A stretch of DNA of 64,000 nt from Methylocystis rosea (GCF_003855495.1 NZ_CP034086.1:1835501-1899500); one strand, 5' to 3'; counted from the stretch's first letter, positions 44,013 through 53,698 are shown. The notes: generated by a model not told the origin, from the letters alone. Made by a program: numbers and translations.

Positions 44013-45653
44013 ATGAAGTGGCCCTATCTTTCGACCGTCGCTGCACTCTCGCTAGCAACCAGCGTCACGAGCGCTGCTTATGCTCAGTCGAAATTGATGG
44101 AGGTCGACCCGACTCTCATCGAAGAGAATCAACCCGCGCCTCCGTCCGCGGCCAAGCCCGTCAAAAAAGGCCGGATGATCGTCAAGGGTCCGGCCGTGGC
44201 GCCGACGCCGGGATGGCTCGACACGCTGACCATCGACGGCTACGTCGAAGGCGGCATTGCGCTCAACTTCAATCAGCCGTTCAACAAGCTGAACTGGGGC
44301 CACCTCTACACGGACCGCGCCAACTGGCCGACGTTCAACGGCGCCCTCCTGACCGTGCAGCGTCCGCTCGATCCGAAGGCCGTAGGCTATGACTTCGGCT
44401 TCAAGTTTCAGGGCATGATCGGCGAGGACATGCGCTACAATCACTACCTCGGCGTTCTCGATTATGCGATCGCCTCGCGCACGCAGATCGGACCGATCGA
44501 GGCCAACGTCCAGGCGCATCTTCCCTGGATTAGCCCGATCAGCGAAGGCGGCGTCGACGTCAAGGTAGGCATGTTCGCCACCTACAACGGCGCGGAAGTG
44601 ATCCCGGCGAAAGACAATCTGTTCTACAGCCACTCCTACATCTTCAACTTCGGTCCGTTTATTCACACCGGCGCGATGGTCACCACCCACGTCAAGCCCT
44701 GGCTCGACGTTTATACCGGCGTGACCAGCGGCGTGAACACGAGCCTCGGGTGGCCTGGGGACAACAACGCCGCTGCGTCCTTCCACGGCGGTTTCGGCTT
44801 CAACCTGCTCGACGGCAATCTGACCATTATGGCGATCACCCATACCGGTCCCGAGAACCAGAGGCAGACCGATCCGCTCGGCGTGGGCTGGCCCGTCGGT
44901 TTCGCCAACGGCTTCCCCTTCACAGCGACCGGTTGGCCAAACGTCCTGACGGCGGGCTGGCCCGTCAACCAGGGCGGCTTCGGCGCCCCTGGCCTCTGCG
45001 CGTGCGACGTCAACACGGCGATCCGTTCGTTCAACAACCTCACGACGACCTGGAAGGCGACCGAGAATCTGACGTTCATCACCGACATCAGCTTCATGCT
45101 GGAAAGCGGCTGGAACAATAGCTCGTTCGGCCTGCCGCAAAAGGCTTGGGGCGCGGCCAACGCCATCGTCGGCGGCTTGGGCGGCAATGGCGCCTTCTGG
45201 GGAACGGCGCCGGCCTATCCGATGGGCGCGCGCGCCTTCGGCATCGCGCAATATTTCTCCTATAAGATCAACGATATCTTCAAGCTCAACGGGCGCGCCG
45301 AATTCTATCGCGACAACAACAACTTCTTCGTCAGCGCCTATCCGGGCTATTACGACGCGGTCAATCTGGCGCACGGCTTCTGGTGTCCGTCCTGCATCAA
45401 CCAGAACCTGGGAACGGGCCTATACGCAAACAGGCCGCTCTATTCCGGCACGAGCTATCTCGCCTTCACGCTCGGTATGACGATCACCCCGGAACTGCCA
45501 AAGATGCCATTCATCACCGGCCTGATCATCCGGCCGGAGCTGCGTTGGGACACGACCGTCAATGGCACCACGCCGTTCTTCAGCCGCAACGGCCTGAGCT
45601 CAAACCAGGGCATGTTCAATATGGACGTGATCATTCCCTTCACGCTCCTCTAA
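44013..45653 (+). CDS. Outer-membrane beta-barrel porin (BBP2 family)
   Basis: 546 residues. Signal peptide (STVAALSLATSVTSAAYAQ), a linker, then alternating amphipathic strands rich in Gly, Asn, Trp and Tyr (LTIDGYVEGGIALNFNQPF, GVDVKVGMFATYNGAEVIPA) ending in the aromatic/hydrophobic terminus MDVIIPFTLL. The conserved opening fits the beta-barrel porin-2 family, common in methylotrophs and Planctomycetes. The protein likely forms a diffusion channel; the substrate is unknown. It has its own strong terminator, so it is probably transcribed alone and abundantly. Confidence 0.85.
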   Translation: MKWPYLSTVAALSLATSVTSAAYAQSKLMEVDPTLIEENQPAPPSAAKPVKKGRMIVKGPAVAPTPGWLDTLTIDGYVEGGIALNFNQPFNKLNWGHLYTDRANWPTFNGALLTVQRPLDPKAVGYDFGFKFQGMIGEDMRYNHYLGVLDYAIASRTQIGPIEANVQAHLPWISPISEGGVDVKVGMFATYNGAEVIPAKDNLFYSHSYIFNFGPFIHTGAMVTTHVKPWLDVYTGVTSGVNTSLGWPGDNNAAASFHGGFGFNLLDGNLTIMAITHTGPENQRQTDPLGVGWPVGFANGFPFTATGWPNVLTAGWPVNQGGFGAPGLCACDVNTAIRSFNNLTTTWKATENLTFITDISFMLESGWNNSSFGLPQKAWGAANAIVGGLGGNGAFWGTAPAYPMGARAFGIAQYFSYKINDIFKLNGRAEFYRDNNNFFVSAYPGYYDAVNLAHGFWCPSCINQNLGTGLYANRPLYSGTSYLAFTLGMTITPELPKMPFITGLIIRPELRWDTTVNGTTPFFSRNGLSSNQGMFNMDVIIPFTLL

Positions 45654-45680
45654 AGCGCGGTTTTCAAGAGCATCCGAAGC

Positions 45681-45709
45681 AAGCCGCCCGGTCCGCCGGG
45701 CGGCTTTTT
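45681..45709 (+). terminator. Intrinsic terminator of the porin gene
   Basis: AAGCCGCCCGG (45681-45691) pairs perfectly with CCGGGCGGCTT (45696-45706) around TCCG, followed by a T run. It begins 28 bases after the porin stop. It overlaps the very end of the convergent gene. Confidence 0.93.
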
Positions 45710-46703
45710 ATTGTGGAGGTTCGTCGTTTGCGTGATTGCGCGGCTGATCGCGCATGAGAATTTCGACGTCCGAATCCTTGGTCGACTGCACGCGGAAAGT
45801 GCCCTGATAGGTTTTGCCCTCGTGGCGCGCGATGGCGACATATTCGCCTTCGGCCAAAACGAGGGAAGGGAAGGCGCCGATCATCTCGCGGATGACGTCG
45901 CCGCCCGGCGTGAGCACCGAGAAGCTCGTATTGGCGAGCGCCTCGCCGCCCGGCTGCTTGACGAGTTTCAAGGTCATGGTCGCCGCGCGATGGCGCAGGG
46001 TCGCCTCGATCAGCTTTCCGGCCGGGATTTTCAAATCCGCCGTAACCACGGAGTTGGTCTGGTTCGTCCCGCCCTGAGCGCCCTGCCCCGTGTCGAGCAA
46101 AGTGGAGACGACGTGATAGGCGCCCTCGGGGAGGCAGATCACTTCATCGGAGTTGGCGTTGGCGAGAATGAGCTTCGCTTCGGAATTGCCGCGTTCCGGC
46201 ACATAGATCGAAATTGACAGCCGTTGCGCGGGAATTTGCGCGTCCCCCAGCTTATCGATGAGCTTGAGCCCGCCGGCGTTCAGAACGATCCGCTCGGAAA
46301 CATTGCCGCCCTCTATGGCGACGCGGCGCGTGACGCCGGCAAGCCCATAGGCGGCATGGACGATATAGGAACCGTCCGGCAGCGGCAGCGTCGGAGTCGC
46401 CTCTTCCGATTGCGCAACAAGCTTGTGCGATCCGTCCGGCTGGGCGCTCTCCTCGAAGACACGCCAAACGAGGCCCGAGTGGACCGGCTGCTGGTCATTG
46501 GCTGCAAGCGTCGCGCTTAGCCGCAGCGCTGCTCGTCTTTCGGTCGGCGGCGCGGTGGGTCCGGCCGCTTCGCCGGCGCTATGCGGCGGATGGGGACGGC
46601 GCGGCGGCTGTTGCTGCGCTTGCGTCGGCTCGGGGAGCAGCGCTGCGCCGGCGAGCGCCGCTGCGGCGGCCCGGCCAAGCGCGTCCAATCGGACTTTTTT
46701 CAT
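45708..46703 (-). CDS. Exported protein of unknown function
   Basis: 331 residues. Signal peptide (GRAAAAALAGAALLPEPTQAQ), a Pro/His-rich linker, then a domain made of beta-strand repeats of the type GSYIVHAAYGLAGVTRRV, GAYHVVSTLLDTG and GEYVAIARHEGKTYQGTF. These look like carboxypeptidase-regulatory (Ig-like) folds, each preceded by a 'pleasing-shape' Pro-Asp/Glu-Gly turn. No catalytic motif. A periplasmic or surface location is likely. It converges with the porin gene, and its stop sits in the porin terminator. Confidence 0.72.
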   Translation of the reverse strand: MKKVRLDALGRAAAAALAGAALLPEPTQAQQQPPRRPHPPHSAGEAAGPTAPPTERRAALRLSATLAANDQQPVHSGLVWRVFEESAQPDGSHKLVAQSEEATPTLPLPDGSYIVHAAYGLAGVTRRVAIEGGNVSERIVLNAGGLKLIDKLGDAQIPAQRLSISIYVPERGNSEAKLILANANSDEVICLPEGAYHVVSTLLDTGQGAQGGTNQTNSVVTADLKIPAGKLIEATLRHRAATMTLKLVKQPGGEALANTSFSVLTPGGDVIREMIGAFPSLVLAEGEYVAIARHEGKTYQGTFRVQSTKDSDVEILMRDQPRNHANDEPPQ

Positions 46704-46711
46704 CGACCTGT

Positions 46712-47458
46712 CTATGCCGAGGATTGCGGTCTTTGTCGATTCTGGCCCGCCGGGAAGACCTCGTGGATGGCAGCGATCTCTCCGGGAAAAAGCGCCATCG
46801 CCCCCCGAAAACCGTCGCGGCGCGCCGCCGCATAGGCAGCCTCTTCCCCGGTTCGCACGGGCGCCGCGAGCGCCGGAACGCCGGCCGAAGCCGCCGCAAG
46901 CACGACAGCCCCGCGCGCCATTTGGACAGCGGCCCCGTCGCCGCAGGCGAGGCCCAGCGCCGCCCGCAGCCCGGCTTCGTCAAATGCCAGGGCCGCGAGA
47001 CGCGGCGACGCGCCCGCAAGTGAACGCAACGCCAACGCGGCGGCGGGATCGCCCCCGGCGAAGGCGCCGATCCTGGTCGCGCCGTCGGCGAGGCCGGCTT
47101 GCGCCTCGCGCACGGCGAGCTTCACCGAAACGCGCTGCAAGCTCGCGGCGCCGTCGCAGGATGGCAGAAAGACGCCGTCCGGTCCCGGACCGAACAGCGC
47201 GTCGAGGTCGGCCTCGATGAGTTCGTTCACGAGCGGCGCGACTTCCACGAAGAGTTTCGGCGCCGCGCTCTTGCCTCGCGACCACCCCTTGCCTCGCGCC
47301 TCATTGATCAGCGCGCAGGCGCGCGCGCGGGCGCTGCGTCGCGCCGCGTCTTCCACGCAGGGGCCGAGCCGCAACAGGAGCGCATCGGCTCCGCAATCGA
47401 GCGCCGCCGCGACATCCTCATCGCTGGCGTCGGACTCAAGGATCAAACAGGAGCGCAT
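46712..47458 (-). CDS. CitE/HpcH-like aldolase-lyase
   Basis: 248 residues from the ATG at 47458 (MRSCLILESDASDEDVAAAL); the frame is open to 47644 but the extra part is Arg/Gly-rich and runs into the ferredoxin gene. The fold is that of the HpcH/HpaI/citrate lyase beta family: ADALLLRLGP, a strand-ending KLFVEVAPL, DGVFLPSCDGAASLQRV and the C-terminal RDGFRGAMALFPGEIAAIHEVF, which matches the 'G..GK..iHP.qi..in..f' block. Several usual acidic metal ligands are hard to find, so activity is uncertain. In methylotrophs relatives include malyl-CoA lyase, but this protein is shorter and divergent. Confidence 0.72.
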   Translation of the reverse strand: MRSCLILESDASDEDVAAALDCGADALLLRLGPCVEDAARRSARARACALINEARGKGWSRGKSAAPKLFVEVAPLVNELIEADLDALFGPGPDGVFLPSCDGAASLQRVSVKLAVREAQAGLADGATRIGAFAGGDPAAALALRSLAGASPRLAALAFDEAGLRAALGLACGDGAAVQMARGAVVLAAASAGVPALAAPVRTGEEAAYAAARRDGFRGAMALFPGEIAAIHEVFPAGQNRQRPQSSA

Positions 47459-47520
47459 GCGAGCTGGGCTTGTTCCGGGAGACGTCGGATCCCTTCTAGC
47501 ACGCCCAGCCCGGCCGCTGA

Positions 47521-47820
47521 TCAGTCCGGGGCCTCGATCGCCTCCAGAACGAAGCGGATCAGCTCGTCGGCCGACGAGTAGCTGATCCATTTCCCGCCAG
47601 GATAGACGACCGCGACAGGACCGTGCTCGCATTGGCCGAGGCATCCCGACTGCGACAGGCGCACGCCGTCGCGCTTGGCGAAGGGCAGCGCCTTGAGCGC
47701 TTCCTTCACCTTCGCCAGCGCCTCCCTCGCGCCGTGGTCCTCGCAGGCGGATCGGCCGTCGCGCGTGTTGACGCAGACGAAGACGTGGCGGCGGAAGGGT
47801 TTGATCGCTGATTCAGTCAT
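47521..47820 (-). CDS. Thioredoxin-like [2Fe-2S] ferredoxin
   Basis: 99 residues. The pattern FVCVNTRDGRSACEDHGA followed by SGCLGQCEHGPVAVVYP supplies the four cysteines of the thioredoxin-fold [2Fe-2S] family (Shethna/FdII-like, also found in NuoE and hydrogenase subunits). It is a small soluble electron carrier. It lies directly downstream of nadK with a five-base gap, so the two are probably one transcript; its redox partner is unknown. Confidence 0.9.
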   Translation of the reverse strand: MTESAIKPFRRHVFVCVNTRDGRSACEDHGAREALAKVKEALKALPFAKRDGVRLSQSGCLGQCEHGPVAVVYPGGKWISYSSADELIRFVLEAIEAPD

Positions 47821-47825
47821 TGTCC

Positions 47826-48629
47826 TTAGTATCCGAACTGCTCGCGCAGGATGCGTTCTTCCAGCGAATGGCCCGCATCGTGGAGCAGGATCAGACTGGT
47901 GGCGTGGTCCATCACAACGTCCACATAAGCAAGGTCGCGGAATTCGTCATGATCGGCGACGACGGAGACGGGCCGCTTCGCCGCTTCGAGGACCTCGATC
48001 CGCACCTTGGCGAGGTCGGGCAGCAAAGCGCCATGCCAGCGGCGCGGGCGGAAGGCGGAGATCGGCGTCAAGGCCATCAGCGGCGCATCCAGCGGCAGGA
48101 TCGGACCATTGGCGGAAAGATTATAGGCGGTTGAGCCGGCGGGCGTCGACACCAGCACGCCGTCGGTGACGAGCTCCGGCAGGCGCTCCTGGCCGTTGAC
48201 CAGAATGCGCAGCTTGGCGATCTGCGAGGTCTGGCGCAACAGCGACACCTCATTGATGGCGTGCGCCGAAAACTCGTCGCCGCGCACATTGACGGCATGC
48301 ATCAGCAAAGGGTGAATGATGGAAGGCTTGGACTCGGCGATCCGCTTGCGCAGCCCCGTCTCGCGATACTGGTTCATCAGAAAGCCGACCGAGCCGCGAT
48401 TCATGCCGTAGATCGGCTTGCCGGCGTCCATGAACCGATGCAGCGTGCGAAGCATGAGGCCGTCGCCCCCCAGCGCGACGATGCAATCGGCCTCCTCAGG
48501 CGGGCAGTCGCCGTATTTTTCAATCAGGCGCTGGCGCGAGTCCTCCGCCTCCGGCGCGCCAGAGGCAAGAAAAGCCAGATGGGCGCAAGGTTTCTTCCCG
48601 TGATTCTGCTGATCTCCGGCGGCGCCCAT
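47826..48629 (-). CDS. nadK: NAD kinase
   Basis: 267 residues. Makes NADP from NAD and ATP. The catalytic GGDG is at residues 54-57 ([15 protein letters not shown]), followed by [14 protein letters not shown], the NE-type [12 protein letters not shown] and the glycine-rich [17 protein letters not shown]. Length is normal for the alphaproteobacterial enzyme. The exact ATG is uncertain because the first 15 residues are poorly conserved. Confidence 0.95.
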   Translation of the reverse strand: MGAAGDQQNHGKKPCAHLAFLASGAPEAEDSRQRLIEKYGDCPPEEADCIVALGGDGLMLRTLHRFMDAGKPIYGMNRGSVGFLMNQYRETGLRKRIAESKPSIIHPLLMHAVNVRGDEFSAHAINEVSLLRQTSQIAKLRILVNGQERLPELVTDGVLVSTPAGSTAYNLSANGPILPLDAPLMALTPISAFRPRRWHGALLPDLAKVRIEVLEAAKRPVSVVADHDEFRDLAYVDVVMDHATSLILLHDAGHSLEERILREQFGY

Positions 48630-48737
48630 CGCAAACTCCCTCTCACGCTCGCCGCAGCCGCCGCGATGCCTTCCGCATACACCGGCGCGAGGCCGGAGGG
48701 AACGGCGCCTGAGCCGCGCCCAGGGCGATCGGCCCGC

Positions 48738-49661
48738 TCAACCTGTCTCGCCGGCGCCCCATAGCCATGCGGCGCCGCGCACGCCGCCCGAGTCGCCATG
48801 CGCATTCGGCAAGATTTTCGTATCGAAGGCGTCGGTGACGGCGTTCTTCCCCGCGCGCGCCGCGAGTCCCTCATAGAGGCGCGCGATGTTGGAAAGTCCG
48901 CCGCCGAGCACGATGACGTCAGGATCGATGAGATCGACGACTACGGCGAGCGCCCGCGCCAGACGATCCTGATAGCAGTCGAGGCTTGCGCGCGCAGCGT
49001 AGTCGCCGGCTTCCGCCAGCGCAGCGATATCGCTTGCAAGGCGGCGCTCACCGGAGCGCTTCTCATAGTCGCGCGAAAGGCCAGCGCCGCAAAGAAACGT
49101 CTCGACGCAGCCGCTGTGCCCGCAAAAGCAGGGGCTCCCGGGATATTCCTCCAGAGTCATCCACGGCAGCGGCGTATGGCCCCATTCCCCAGCGACGCGA
49201 TTGCGCCCCTCGAGGATCTTTCCGTTGACGATGACGCCGCCGCCAACGCCCGTGCCAAGGATGACGCCGAACACCACTCCGGCGCCGCGGCCGGCGCCGT
49301 CAATCGCCTCCGACAGCGCGAAACAATTGGCGTCATTGGCGACCCGCACCGGGCGTCCGAGCGCCTGCGCGAGATCGACGTCGAGCGGCTTGCCGTTGAC
49401 GACGGCCGTGTTGGAGTTTTTCACGAGGCCGGTATGCGTCGAGATCGCGCCAGGCGCGCCGACGCCCACGACGCCACGCCGCCCGATATTCGATTCGATA
49501 TCATTCACGAGGGTCGCGACGGCGTCGATGATCGCCGCATAATCATCCGCCGGCGTCGCGACGCGGCGACGCACCAGCGTCTCGCCGGCCGCGTCGAGCG
49601 CGATCGCCTCGATCTTGGTGCCGCCGAGATCGACGCCGATGCGGATAACGTCGCGCGTCAT
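48738..49661 (-). CDS. ROK-family sugar kinase (fructokinase-like)
   Basis: 307 residues. The ATP-binding DLGGTKIEAIAL is at the N-terminus, GVGAPGAIS and NDANCFALSEA follow, and the ROK zinc site is GHTPLPWMTLEEYPGSPCFC plus GHSGCVETF. Such kinases phosphorylate fructose, mannose, glucose or N-acetylglucosamine; Mak-type fructokinase is the closest guess. Its start overlaps the pentapeptide-repeat gene stop by four bases, an odd partner. No sugar transporter lies nearby. Confidence 0.9.
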   Translation of the reverse strand: MTRDVIRIGVDLGGTKIEAIALDAAGETLVRRRVATPADDYAAIIDAVATLVNDIESNIGRRGVVGVGAPGAISTHTGLVKNSNTAVVNGKPLDVDLAQALGRPVRVANDANCFALSEAIDGAGRGAGVVFGVILGTGVGGGVIVNGKILEGRNRVAGEWGHTPLPWMTLEEYPGSPCFCGHSGCVETFLCGAGLSRDYEKRSGERRLASDIAALAEAGDYAARASLDCYQDRLARALAVVVDLIDPDVIVLGGGLSNIARLYEGLAARAGKNAVTDAFDTKILPNAHGDSGGVRGAAWLWGAGETG

Positions 49662-50449
49662 TTCACGCGGGCGCGATCGATGTTCTGCGCGCCTGCGAGC
49701 GCGGCCACGGCGGCGACGTCGATTTGCGCCGAATCGAGATCAAGACCGTCAGTCCTGGCGCCGGTCCAGTTTGCGCCGGTAAAATCCGCGCCGGCGGCGT
49801 CGGCGCCCTTCAGATTCGCCTGCGAAAAATCCGCGCCCGCGGCGCGCGCGAAGCGCAGGTCGGCGCTCGCGAGATTGGCCTTGTAAAAACGCGCGCCTTC
49901 GAGCACGGCCGAGCGCAGCACCGCACGCATCAATCCCATCGACTGGTTCTTCATGTCGGCGGAGAGATCCGCCTCGCTGAAATTGGCGCCGCGCGCCGAT
50001 GCGCCGGTCAGATCGCCGGCAAGACGCGCATGCGCGAAGTCTGCGCCGTCGGCCTTTATACGCTGCATCTGCGAAGCGAAAGCGTGCGCCCCCTTCAGCG
50101 ATGCGCCGGTGAGGTCGGCTTCGATCAGCCAGGCCTGATCGAGGATCGCGTCGTCGAGCCGTGCGCCGGCGAGCGTGGTCTTATTCATGCGGGCGGCGTG
50201 AAAGTCGACGCCGCGCAGATCGAGTCCGGAAAGATCGAGGCCGTTGAGGCTTTTTTCCGAAAGATCGATCTTATGTCCGCTCTCGCGATGCTGCAGCGCC
50301 GCTTCGACATCGGCGCGCGTCAATTCAGCCTTGGAATAAGCCGGCTGCGCAAGATCGACGCCTTGCAGCATATCCTGCGCGCGGAGGTCTTGAGCGGACA
50401 ATGTCGCGACGCAGATGAGGACGAAGCTCAGACCCATACGCATACGCAC
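49658..50449 (-). CDS. Exported pentapeptide-repeat protein
   Basis: 263 residues. A short signal peptide (LSFVLICVATLSAQDLRAQD) is followed by about 18 runs of the A(D/N)LxX pattern (LNGLDLSGLDLRGVDFHAAR, then LKGADAAGADFTGANWTGAR) that wind into a right-handed quadrilateral helix. Function cannot be read from such repeats. The signal peptide places it in the periplasm, unlike gyrase-protecting Qnr proteins. It is coupled (ATGA) to the ROK kinase. Confidence 0.87.
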   Translation of the reverse strand: MRMRMGLSFVLICVATLSAQDLRAQDMLQGVDLAQPAYSKAELTRADVEAALQHRESGHKIDLSEKSLNGLDLSGLDLRGVDFHAARMNKTTLAGARLDDAILDQAWLIEADLTGASLKGAHAFASQMQRIKADGADFAHARLAGDLTGASARGANFSEADLSADMKNQSMGLMRAVLRSAVLEGARFYKANLASADLRFARAAGADFSQANLKGADAAGADFTGANWTGARTDGLDLDSAQIDVAAVAALAGAQNIDRARVK

Positions 50450-50470
50450 GAACTCGTTTTTTGCCGGCGC

Positions 50471-51256
50471 TTATGCCGCGTCGGCGTTGCGATCAGCCGA
50501 GGCGGCGCTCAGCGCTTGCGCCTGCTCGACCCACCCGTTGCGCTTCACCCGCCCCGCCGCGCCGATCGCCGCCTCGATCCATTTGACGTTGTCGTCACTC
50601 CAGCCGGCGATCTGATCATAATGGAAAACCCCGAGCGCGTGCAGCTTCTCGACGCTCTTGGGTCCGACGCCCTTGATTTTTGCAAGATCGTCCGCCGCGC
50701 CGTTGCGTGGCGCGGGAAGCGCGGCAGGCGGAGCGCCCGGCGCCATCTTGCCGGTCGGCGCGCGCATTTGCGCGGCTTTTTCATTCAGCGCCTTGACGGC
50801 GGAAGCCGCCGCCTCTAGCGCCGGCTCAACGCTCTTCGCCGTCTCTAGCTGCGCAGTCGCGACGATCTCATCTTGCTCATCTTGCGGTTCGGGCGACGGC
50901 GCGACGGTCGATCCGTAATCGTCGCGCGTCGCGCCGCGCAATACAACGATCGGCCGCTTGGCGGCGTAAGCGGGCGCGGCCTGTGTCGTCTTGAGCGCGC
51001 CGCCAACCGGCAGACCGACGAGATAAGCGAGCGCGGCGATCAGCAACACGTCCATCGTCAGCGCCGCGCGCCCGTCAAGGAGCCCCAGCCAGGAGGCGGC
51101 CGCGCCCGCGCCGAGCGTCACGGCGATCGCGATAACGTTCCAGCCGGGCGCCGCAGGGGCGTCCTTCGCCGGCGAGGTCGTCACATAGCCGGCGAGCGCG
51201 CCAAGCCCGCAGGCGGCGGCGAACCAAGGCCAGCCAAGCGTCAGCAAGTAGGACAT
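50471..51256 (-). CDS. Membrane protein with C-terminal helix-hairpin-helix domain
   Basis: 261 residues. Three N-terminal hydrophobic segments (about 4-24, 39-60 and 66-85), a Pro/Ala/Glu-rich middle, then a C-terminal HhH-like domain (DDLAKIKGVGPKSVEKLHAL, GVFHYDQIAGWSDDNVKWIE). The C-terminus is the 'helix-hairpin-helix in ribosomal protein L21-like' type seen in many Rhizobiales NADH dehydrogenase-associated proteins. Its role is unknown. It follows the OmpA/BON gene with 21 bases between and may share its transcript. Confidence 0.8.
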   Translation of the reverse strand: MSYLLTLGWPWFAAACGLGALAGYVTTSPAKDAPAAPGWNVIAIAVTLGAGAAASWLGLLDGRAALTMDVLLIAALAYLVGLPVGGALKTTQAAPAYAAKRPIVVLRGATRDDYGSTVAPSPEPQDEQDEIVATAQLETAKSVEPALEAAASAVKALNEKAAQMRAPTGKMAPGAPPAALPAPRNGAADDLAKIKGVGPKSVEKLHALGVFHYDQIAGWSDDNVKWIEAAIGAAGRVKRNGWVEQAQALSAASADRNADAA

Positions 51257-51277
51257 GAGCCGTCTCCTTCTCTGGCG

Positions 51278-53029
51278 CTACTTGACGATGATTTCGACGC
51301 GGCGATTGCGCGCGCGATTTTCGTCACCGTCATTGGAAGCGATTGGGCGCTCGCCGCCATAGCCGACGGCGCTTATTCTGAACGGGTCGACTCCGGCCTT
51401 CGCCAAGCGTTCGACGACCGCCTGCGCGCGACGCTTGCTGCGCCCCAGATTCACTTCGGCAATGCCGAGGCTATCGGTGTGCGCCGCGATTTCGAGAGCA
51501 GCGCCCGGGCAGCGCAGCGCCGTCGCGGCGATCGCATCGATGAGAGGCGCGGATTCAGCGGCGATCGCTGAATCGTCGGACGCAAAGACGATTGGCGATT
51601 TGGCGAGAAGCTCGGAGAGCGCCGCGCCACATTGGCTTGCAACAAGCGGAGAGCCGACGATGCGAGTCGACAGCTGCGCCTCGCCGCGGAAACTCTGCGG
51701 AAGCGCATCGGCGAAGCTCGCCGCGATCTCGGCGCGCGCGCTCTGATGACGCGCGACGCCGGCGAGCGAGATATTCGAGTCGCTGATCGCGAGCTTGCCT
51801 TCGTCGAGCCGCGCGAGCGCAGCAAGGGAATGATCCGTCGCTTCCGCGAAGTTCTGCGGCGCGCCTTTCGCGATGACGAGCCGATCGACGACTTTCGCGT
51901 CGAAGAAATTCCTGCGCGCTGTTTCGACGAGGCGATTACGGACAGCCTCATCTGGCGCATAGCCGGTGAGCGTAACCTCTCCGCCGGCGCGCTGGGCGCT
52001 AAAAACATACGGCGTTATCGGACCCGCCATGACGTCGAGCCGCGCGATCTCAAATCCCGAAGGCAACCGCGCTTTCGCGTCGGCGCGGATCGTCTCGCCC
52101 AATATGTTCTGGCGCCCCTGCCCTTCGATGATGATCTTGCCATCGGATACCGCGACTTTGCCTTGCGACAATTTGCCGAGTTCGCCGACCGCGAACGCAA
52201 GCGCTCCGGCGAAGTCTCCGGCCGGCGCGCCGGCGCCGAGCTGAATCGCATCGCTGACCGCAGCGCCGGCGCCGGCCGCGGCCGCCATGGCGACGACCTG
52301 TTTGCGCAGATCGTCGCTGGGCAGGTGGCCAGAGAGGCTGATGACGCCATCACGCGCGGCCGCTGAAAACACGTAGGGAGAAACACGCGGCGGCGATACG
52401 TCGACCTTTACCCCGCTCGCGCCGAACGGCGACGCCTTGAGCGCGGCGAGCGCCTTGTCGTAATCGGCCGCGCTGCGCGCTTCGCCGGAAACAGCCAGAG
52501 TCGCGTCGGTCATCGTCGTCGATGCGGGATCGAGTTCAGCGAGGCGGCGCACGGCGAAGGACGCGAGATCGGGGAAGGATTGCGGCGCGCCGTCGGCGTA
52601 GGCGGCGGAGTCCGACACTTCCAGGCCTAAGGCGGCGATCTCCGCGCGCAACCTTTCGCGCGCGCCCGCCGGCGGGACGTTGCCCGAGATTATGGCCTTG
52701 CCGCCGCGGCGTTCGAGTCTCAGCACGAAGGGCGTCGCGCGCGAGAGAGGCTGCGTCGCGTCGATGATACGCCGCGCCGGCGTTTCAACGCCCAGCGCCG
52801 TCAAAAGCCGAGCTTTCACATCAGGCGACAGCGAAATGCCGGCAAGAACGACATCACGGCCCGCGACGCGGACCTCCGGCCTGTCGATCGCGTCAGGCGA
52901 CCGCGCGACTCGCGACAAGATCGCGGCGCGCAGATCGTCCTCTAGACGAGGCGTCAACGCGTCCTGCGCAAAATAGGCCAGTCCAAAAAGGACCGGCAGT
53001 CCAATCCACCATTTTTTGGGAAGGTGCAT
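51278..53029 (-). CDS. BON- and OmpA-domain envelope protein
   Basis: 583 residues from the ATG at 53029 (MHLPKKWWIGLPVLFGLAYF, a signal anchor); ATG 53047 would add six residues and the open frame reaches 53164. Repeated BON-type modules follow (GKAIISGNVPPAGARERLR, GVISLSGHLPSDDLRKQV, GEVTLTGYAPDEAVRNRLV). A C-terminal OmpA domain has IAAHTDSLGIAEVNLGRSKRRAQAVVE split by a variable loop and the NRARNRRVEIIVK end that binds peptidoglycan. It probably links inner membrane and cell wall. No partner is evident besides the HhH protein next to it. Confidence 0.87.
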   Translation of the reverse strand: MHLPKKWWIGLPVLFGLAYFAQDALTPRLEDDLRAAILSRVARSPDAIDRPEVRVAGRDVVLAGISLSPDVKARLLTALGVETPARRIIDATQPLSRATPFVLRLERRGGKAIISGNVPPAGARERLRAEIAALGLEVSDSAAYADGAPQSFPDLASFAVRRLAELDPASTTMTDATLAVSGEARSAADYDKALAALKASPFGASGVKVDVSPPRVSPYVFSAAARDGVISLSGHLPSDDLRKQVVAMAAAAGAGAAVSDAIQLGAGAPAGDFAGALAFAVGELGKLSQGKVAVSDGKIIIEGQGRQNILGETIRADAKARLPSGFEIARLDVMAGPITPYVFSAQRAGGEVTLTGYAPDEAVRNRLVETARRNFFDAKVVDRLVIAKGAPQNFAEATDHSLAALARLDEGKLAISDSNISLAGVARHQSARAEIAASFADALPQSFRGEAQLSTRIVGSPLVASQCGAALSELLAKSPIVFASDDSAIAAESAPLIDAIAATALRCPGAALEIAAHTDSLGIAEVNLGRSKRRAQAVVERLAKAGVDPFRISAVGYGGERPIASNDGDENRARNRRVEIIVK

Positions 53030-53129
53030 CGACGTCTTGCCCCCCATCGAAGAGAGAATCAGCAAAGACGCGCTTAACTCAACCGCACATGGTCCTTTTG
53101 CGCGGCGACGTGTCAATATGATGGCAAAC

Positions 53130-53163
53130 AAAAATGGGGAACGCGGCCGCGCCGCGCTCCCCA
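53130..53163 (-). terminator. Intrinsic terminator after rnhA
   Basis: On the minus strand TGGGGAGCGCGGC and GCCGCGTTCCCCA form a 13-bp stem with one G-T pair and a three-base loop, then a run of five T after one A. It lies 59 bases past the rnhA stop and would end the ispH-thrB-rnhA transcript. Confidence 0.88.
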
Positions 53164-53221
53164 AAGTCGAAGAAGAGTCCTGGTCGATTCTGAAATAGGA
53201 TTCGTCCGCTCTTCGACAAGG

Positions 53222-53698
53222 CTATTTTGATGAAAAGCGTGCGCTTGCAGGCGGCCTGCCGGGGAGAAAAGGCGCCATGCCGGCGCGCGCCAATTCGTCG
53301 GCGCGCTCGTTCATGTCATGGCCCGAATGGCCTTTGACCCAATGCCAGTCAACGTCATGGCGCTCCGCCGCCGCTTCCAGCCTTTGCCACAGATCGACGT
53401 TCTTAACCGGCTTTCGGTCGGCGGTGCGCCAGCCGCGCGCTTTCCAGCCGGCGATCCATGAAGTGACTCCGCTGCGCAAATATTGCGAATCGGTATGGAG
53501 GTCCACCGCGCAAGCACGAGTCAGAGTCTCAAGCGCCACGATCGCCGCCATCAGCTCCATGCGATTATTGGTGGTGAGCGGCTCGCCGCCGTTGATCTCT
53601 TTTTCGCGATCGCCAAAGCGGAGAATCGCGCCCCAACCGCCCGGCCCCGGATTTCCCGAGCAGGCGCCATCCGTCCAGATCTCGACGCCGCGCGTCAT
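53222..53698 (-). CDS. rnhA: Ribonuclease HI
   Basis: 158 residues. Cleaves RNA in RNA-DNA hybrids. All catalytic acids are visible: Asp in [20 protein letters not shown], Glu in [15 protein letters not shown], Asp in [12 protein letters not shown] and the late Asp in [14 protein letters not shown], with the handle [10 protein letters not shown]. Its start overlaps the thrB stop by four bases. The ispH-thrB-rnhA order is usual in Hyphomicrobiales. Confidence 0.97.
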   Translation of the reverse strand: MTRGVEIWTDGACSGNPGPGGWGAILRFGDREKEINGGEPLTTNNRMELMAAIVALETLTRACAVDLHTDSQYLRSGVTSWIAGWKARGWRTADRKPVKNVDLWQRLEAAAERHDVDWHWVKGHSGHDMNERADELARAGMAPFLPGRPPASARFSSK

